Assembly: GCA_026874595.1 (NCBI GenBank)
Contig: JAPPUL010000069.1
Coordinates: 1,424,001 to 1,488,000, forward strand
Origin: Sipunculus nudus
Taxonomy: Eukaryota > Annelida > Sipuncula > Golfingiida > Sipunculidae
Length of the DNA: 64,000 nucleotides
Reading direction: 5' to 3'
The translations under genes and the position numbers were made by a program. How positions within the stretch are numbered: position 1 is the first letter of the stretch; every line of letters begins with the position of its first letter. Of the stretch, positions 62,323 through 64,000 are shown one piece after another. The notes below the pieces were generated by a model. It was not told the DNA's origin, searched no databases, and worked only from the letters and a program-made list of their open reading frames with translations.

Positions 62323-63090
62323 ATGCAAAAAGTAAAATTAAAGAGCAAAGAAGATATAGAGAAGATAAGCTATAGCTGTCGTGTGCTTGGAGGGATATTG
62401 TATAGGTTGCGAGAGATGATAGAGCCAGGAATAAGCTTAATAGAGATAGATAAGTACGTAGAGGAGGAGATATTGAAAGGAGGCGGGGTGCCGTCATTTA
62501 AGGGATTTCATGGATTTCCGAATGCATCGTGTATATCAGTAAATGAGGATGTGATACACGGTATACCGACAAAGTATAAGCTTTGTGAAGGAGACATAGT
62601 GGGAGTAGACATAGGAATGAACTACAATGGGGGTTACGGAGACACAGCGTATACCTACGCAGTAGGCCAGATATCGGATGAGAAGGACAAACTGTTATCT
62701 GTAACAGAGGCATCATTATATAAAGGAATAGAGAAGGCACTAGATGGGAATAGGGTAGGGGACATATCAAGCGCGATAGAAACGTATGTTAGGGGCTATA
62801 AATATAGTTTAGTACGTGAATATTGCGGACATGGGGTAGGACATGCGGTATGGGAGGAGCCTTCAATACCGAACATAGGCAAAGCAGGGTATGGGGAACG
62901 ACTTCGTGGAGGTATGGTTGTAGCGATAGAGCCGATGGTGAATCTTGGAGGGCCTGAAATATTTATCCAAAAGGATGGTTGGACGGTAACAACAAAAGAT
63001 AAGAAGAGCTCAGCACATTTTGAACATACGATATGGATAAAAGATGACGGAACAAATGAGGTATTGACAGCTCAAAATGGAGATAAGTAG
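62323..63090 (+). CDS. map: Methionine aminopeptidase, type I
   Basis: Removes the N-terminal Met from nascent proteins. The 255 residues contain FPNASCISVNEDVIHGIP (substrate His), the first metal ligands in VDIGMNYNGGYGDTAYTY, EYCGHGVGHAVWEEPSIPN, and the terminal Glu ligands in AIEPMVNLGG and HFEHTIWI. AAGGATT precedes the ATG. It probably shares the transcript of the preceding lipoprotein gene and ends 67 bases before the tRNA promoter. Confidence 0.95.
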   Translation: MQKVKLKSKEDIEKISYSCRVLGGILYRLREMIEPGISLIEIDKYVEEEILKGGGVPSFKGFHGFPNASCISVNEDVIHGIPTKYKLCEGDIVGVDIGMNYNGGYGDTAYTYAVGQISDEKDKLLSVTEASLYKGIEKALDGNRVGDISSAIETYVRGYKYSLVREYCGHGVGHAVWEEPSIPNIGKAGYGERLRGGMVVAIEPMVNLGGPEIFIQKDGWTVTTKDKKSSAHFEHTIWIKDDGTNEVLTAQNGDK

Positions 63091-63157
63091 CTTTATAAAG
63101 AGCGTAAAAATATGCTTTAAGAATAGATTTAGGGTGAGATAATAATTATATAATAGA

Positions 63158-63185
63158 TTGACTTTATAAGAGAAAATGGTATATT
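63158..63185 (+). promoter_or_regulatory. Putative promoter of the tRNA cluster
   Basis: TTGACT (63158-63163), 16-base spacer, TATATT (63180-63185), 40 bases before tRNA-Pro. The five tRNA genes downstream have only short gaps and are probably one transcript. Confidence 0.6.
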
Positions 63186-63225
63186 AAAAGACTCAATATA
63201 AAGGTATAGGGTATAACAGTTTGCA

Positions 63226-63298
63226 CGGGGTGTAGCTCAGTTGGTAGAGTGCTGGTTTTGGGAACCAGATGTCGGAGGTTCAAGTCCTCTCACCCCGA
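63226..63298 (+). tRNA. tRNA-Pro (anticodon TGG)
   Basis: Acceptor CGGGGTG pairs with CACCCCG. The anticodon stem CTGGT / ACCAG encloses TTTGGGA, giving TGG. CCA is not encoded. Confidence 0.97.
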
Positions 63299-63305
63299 AG
63301 TTATG

Positions 63306-63379
63306 GGGTCGATAGCTCAACTGGATAGAGCAACAGCCTTCTAAGCTGTAGGTTGCAGGTTCAAGTCCTGCTCGACTCG
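63306..63379 (+). tRNA. tRNA-Arg (anticodon TCT)
   Basis: Acceptor GGGTCGA pairs with TCGACTC (one G-T). The anticodon stem ACAGC / GCTGT with loop CTTCTAA gives TCT. The T arm is GCAGG-TTCAAGT-CCTGC. Confidence 0.97.
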
Positions 63380-63398
63380 ATTAGCTTAAAGATATTAT

Positions 63399-63473
63399 GG
63401 CGGGTGTAGTTCAATTGGTTAGAGCATCAGATTGTGGTTCTGAAAGTTGTGGGTTCAAGTCCCATCACTCGCC
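63399..63473 (+). tRNA. tRNA-His (anticodon GTG)
   Basis: Acceptor GCGGGTG pairs with CACTCGC. An additional G at 63399 can serve as the G-1 identity base opposite C73. The anticodon loop TTGTGGT gives GTG. Confidence 0.97.
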
Positions 63474-63476
63474 CGT

Positions 63477-63550
63477 GCGTTCGTGGCTCAACTGGATAGA
63501 GCATCTGACTTCGGATCAGAGGGTTGAGGGTTCAAGTCCTTCCGAACGCG
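63477..63550 (+). tRNA. tRNA-Arg (anticodon TCG)
   Basis: Acceptor GCGTTCG pairs with CGAACGC. The anticodon stem TCTGA / TCAGA with loop CTTCGGA gives TCG. It begins 3 bases after tRNA-His. Confidence 0.97.
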
Positions 63551-63569
63551 AGATTAAAAGAAATCACTT

Positions 63570-63642
63570 GGGCCGTTAGCTCAGCTGGTAGAGCAACTGA
63601 CTCTTAATCAGTTTGTCGCAGGTTCGATCCCTGCACGGCTCA
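63570..63642 (+). tRNA. tRNA-Lys (anticodon CTT)
   Basis: Acceptor GGGCCGT pairs with ACGGCTC (one G-T). The anticodon stem ACTGA / TCAGT with loop CTCTTAA gives CTT. The T arm is GCAGG-TTCGATC-CCTGC. Confidence 0.97.
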
Positions 63643-63792
63643 AATATTTATTTATACTCTATATAGCTGTAAACATATAATATTGTTTGCTTTAAATATG
63701 CTAAAGATGTGGCATATTATGGTATCTTATAGGGAGGGAGGATATCTTCTTAATTTGCAAAGAAGGAAGATAGTAGTAAGGAGATTAAGAGA

Positions 63793-64000
63793 ATGCAAAG
63801 GGAGTTTGAAGAGAAGCCGGACAAATTGTGTGAGGAATGCGGACGAGCTATGGTCAAAAAACATGGACGGTATGGCTATTTCTTGGGGTGCACGGGCTTT
63901 CCTGAATGTAGAAATACGAAGTCGTTGCCGATGTGTTCGGTACCAAGATATAGTCAAACCTCAAAGAGAAAAAGATCAGGTTTTGTAAGAACTAACCTAA
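63793..64000 (+). CDS. Topoisomerase-type zinc-finger protein, 3'-truncated by window end
   Basis: From the ATG at 63793 (TAAGGAG at 63776-63782 is a good ribosome binding site) the frame stays open to the end of the window. It encodes a C4 zinc finger of the kind at the C terminus of DNA topoisomerase I: residues 11-45 read [20 protein letters not shown], then [12 protein letters not shown]. It begins MQREF, so the finger stands at the N terminus, not after a topoisomerase catalytic domain. It is either a small stand-alone finger protein or the start of a larger one. An in-frame TAA at about 63752 rules out a longer upstream reading frame. Confidence 0.7.
   Translation, partial: MQREFEEKPDKLCEECGRAMVKKHGRYGYFLGCTGFPECRNTKSLPMCSVPRYSQTSKRKRSGFVRTNL

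Noticed and set aside
63397-63579. Frame across tRNA-His and tRNA-Arg
   Set aside because: It is a translation of tRNA sequence, not a protein gene.
63683-63988. 101-residue frame over the zinc-finger gene
   Set aside because: Another frame encodes a clear C4 zinc finger with its own ribosome binding site; this one has no recognisable features.

Overview
This window is chromosomal DNA from a low-GC spirochaete that I cannot place to genus. The flagellin at 41364-42362 has the N- and C-terminal signature of spirochaetal periplasmic FlaB. A 1213-residue membrane-anchored coiled-coil protein looks like the spirochaete-specific SpiroCoCo family. MurA carries Asp where most bacteria have the fosfomycin-target Cys, as in Borrelia. 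Metabolism appears ferredoxin-centred and respiratory at once: a complex I subunit, part of an Rnf complex, a two-subunit 2-oxoacid:ferredoxin oxidoreductase and a lipoprotein cytochrome c. I see no rRNA, CRISPR array, prophage or insertion sequence.

Layout. 0-3 kb: 3' end of nuoN, then ilvBN. 3-4.6 kb (minus): lepB and a divergent PII-like gene. 4.8-11 kb: the giant coiled-coil gene, a large unknown gene and a KDPG aldolase. 11-12.7 kb (minus): pspA, a YbjN-like gene, smpB. 12.9-16.9 kb: rnfD-E-A-B, without rnfC or rnfG. 17-19.4 kb: dcd, tRNA-Gln, tRNA-Ala, a lone hsdS. 19.4-23.3 kb (minus): fliS, TPR protein, YD-repeat lipoprotein, DUF362, HAD phosphatase. 23.6-30.5 kb: six-helix adenylate cyclase, a fructosamine-kinase/LMW-phosphatase pair, TPR protein, ptsP, small anchored protein. 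30.7-33.4 kb: LIM-like/DA1-like protein, a tandem duplication, ksgA, cytochrome c. 33.5-42.4 kb: serine hydrolase, korAB, pentapeptide protein, AMMECR1, outer-membrane and HEAT proteins, folP, flagellin. 42.4-46.2 kb (minus): recN, an IMP-cyclohydrolase-only purH, tsaB, tsaE. 46.4-50.3 kb: secreted protein, pabB, pabC, small protein. 50.3-60.2 kb: murA, tail-anchored coiled coil, queG, GLUG lipoprotein, GerMN protein, cytidylyltransferase, SPFH-like protein, rdgB, phosphohexomutase. 60.4-64 kb: YD-repeat lipoprotein, map, five tRNAs and the start of a topoisomerase-type zinc-finger gene.

The genes form small co-oriented groups, often overlapping or only a few bases apart, and convergent pairs may overlap by 4-38 bases. 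Likely sigma70 promoters repeatedly use TTGACT or TTGACA with 16-17 base spacing and a TATAAT-like -10 (ilvB, rnfD, flaB, recN, tRNA genes). Functional links include folate synthesis (pabB, pabC, folP), protein deglycation (kinase plus phosphatase), t6A tRNA modification (tsaB, tsaE) and flagellar assembly (flaB, fliS).

Most distinctive points: abundant short direct tandem duplications, several of which duplicate a start codon; a 260-base duplication across the ksgA promoter and start; a cytidylyltransferase gene that seems to start at ATT; a LIM-zinc/DA1-like protein with a broken protease motif; an Rnf cluster lacking two subunits; and a stand-alone IMP cyclohydrolase domain.
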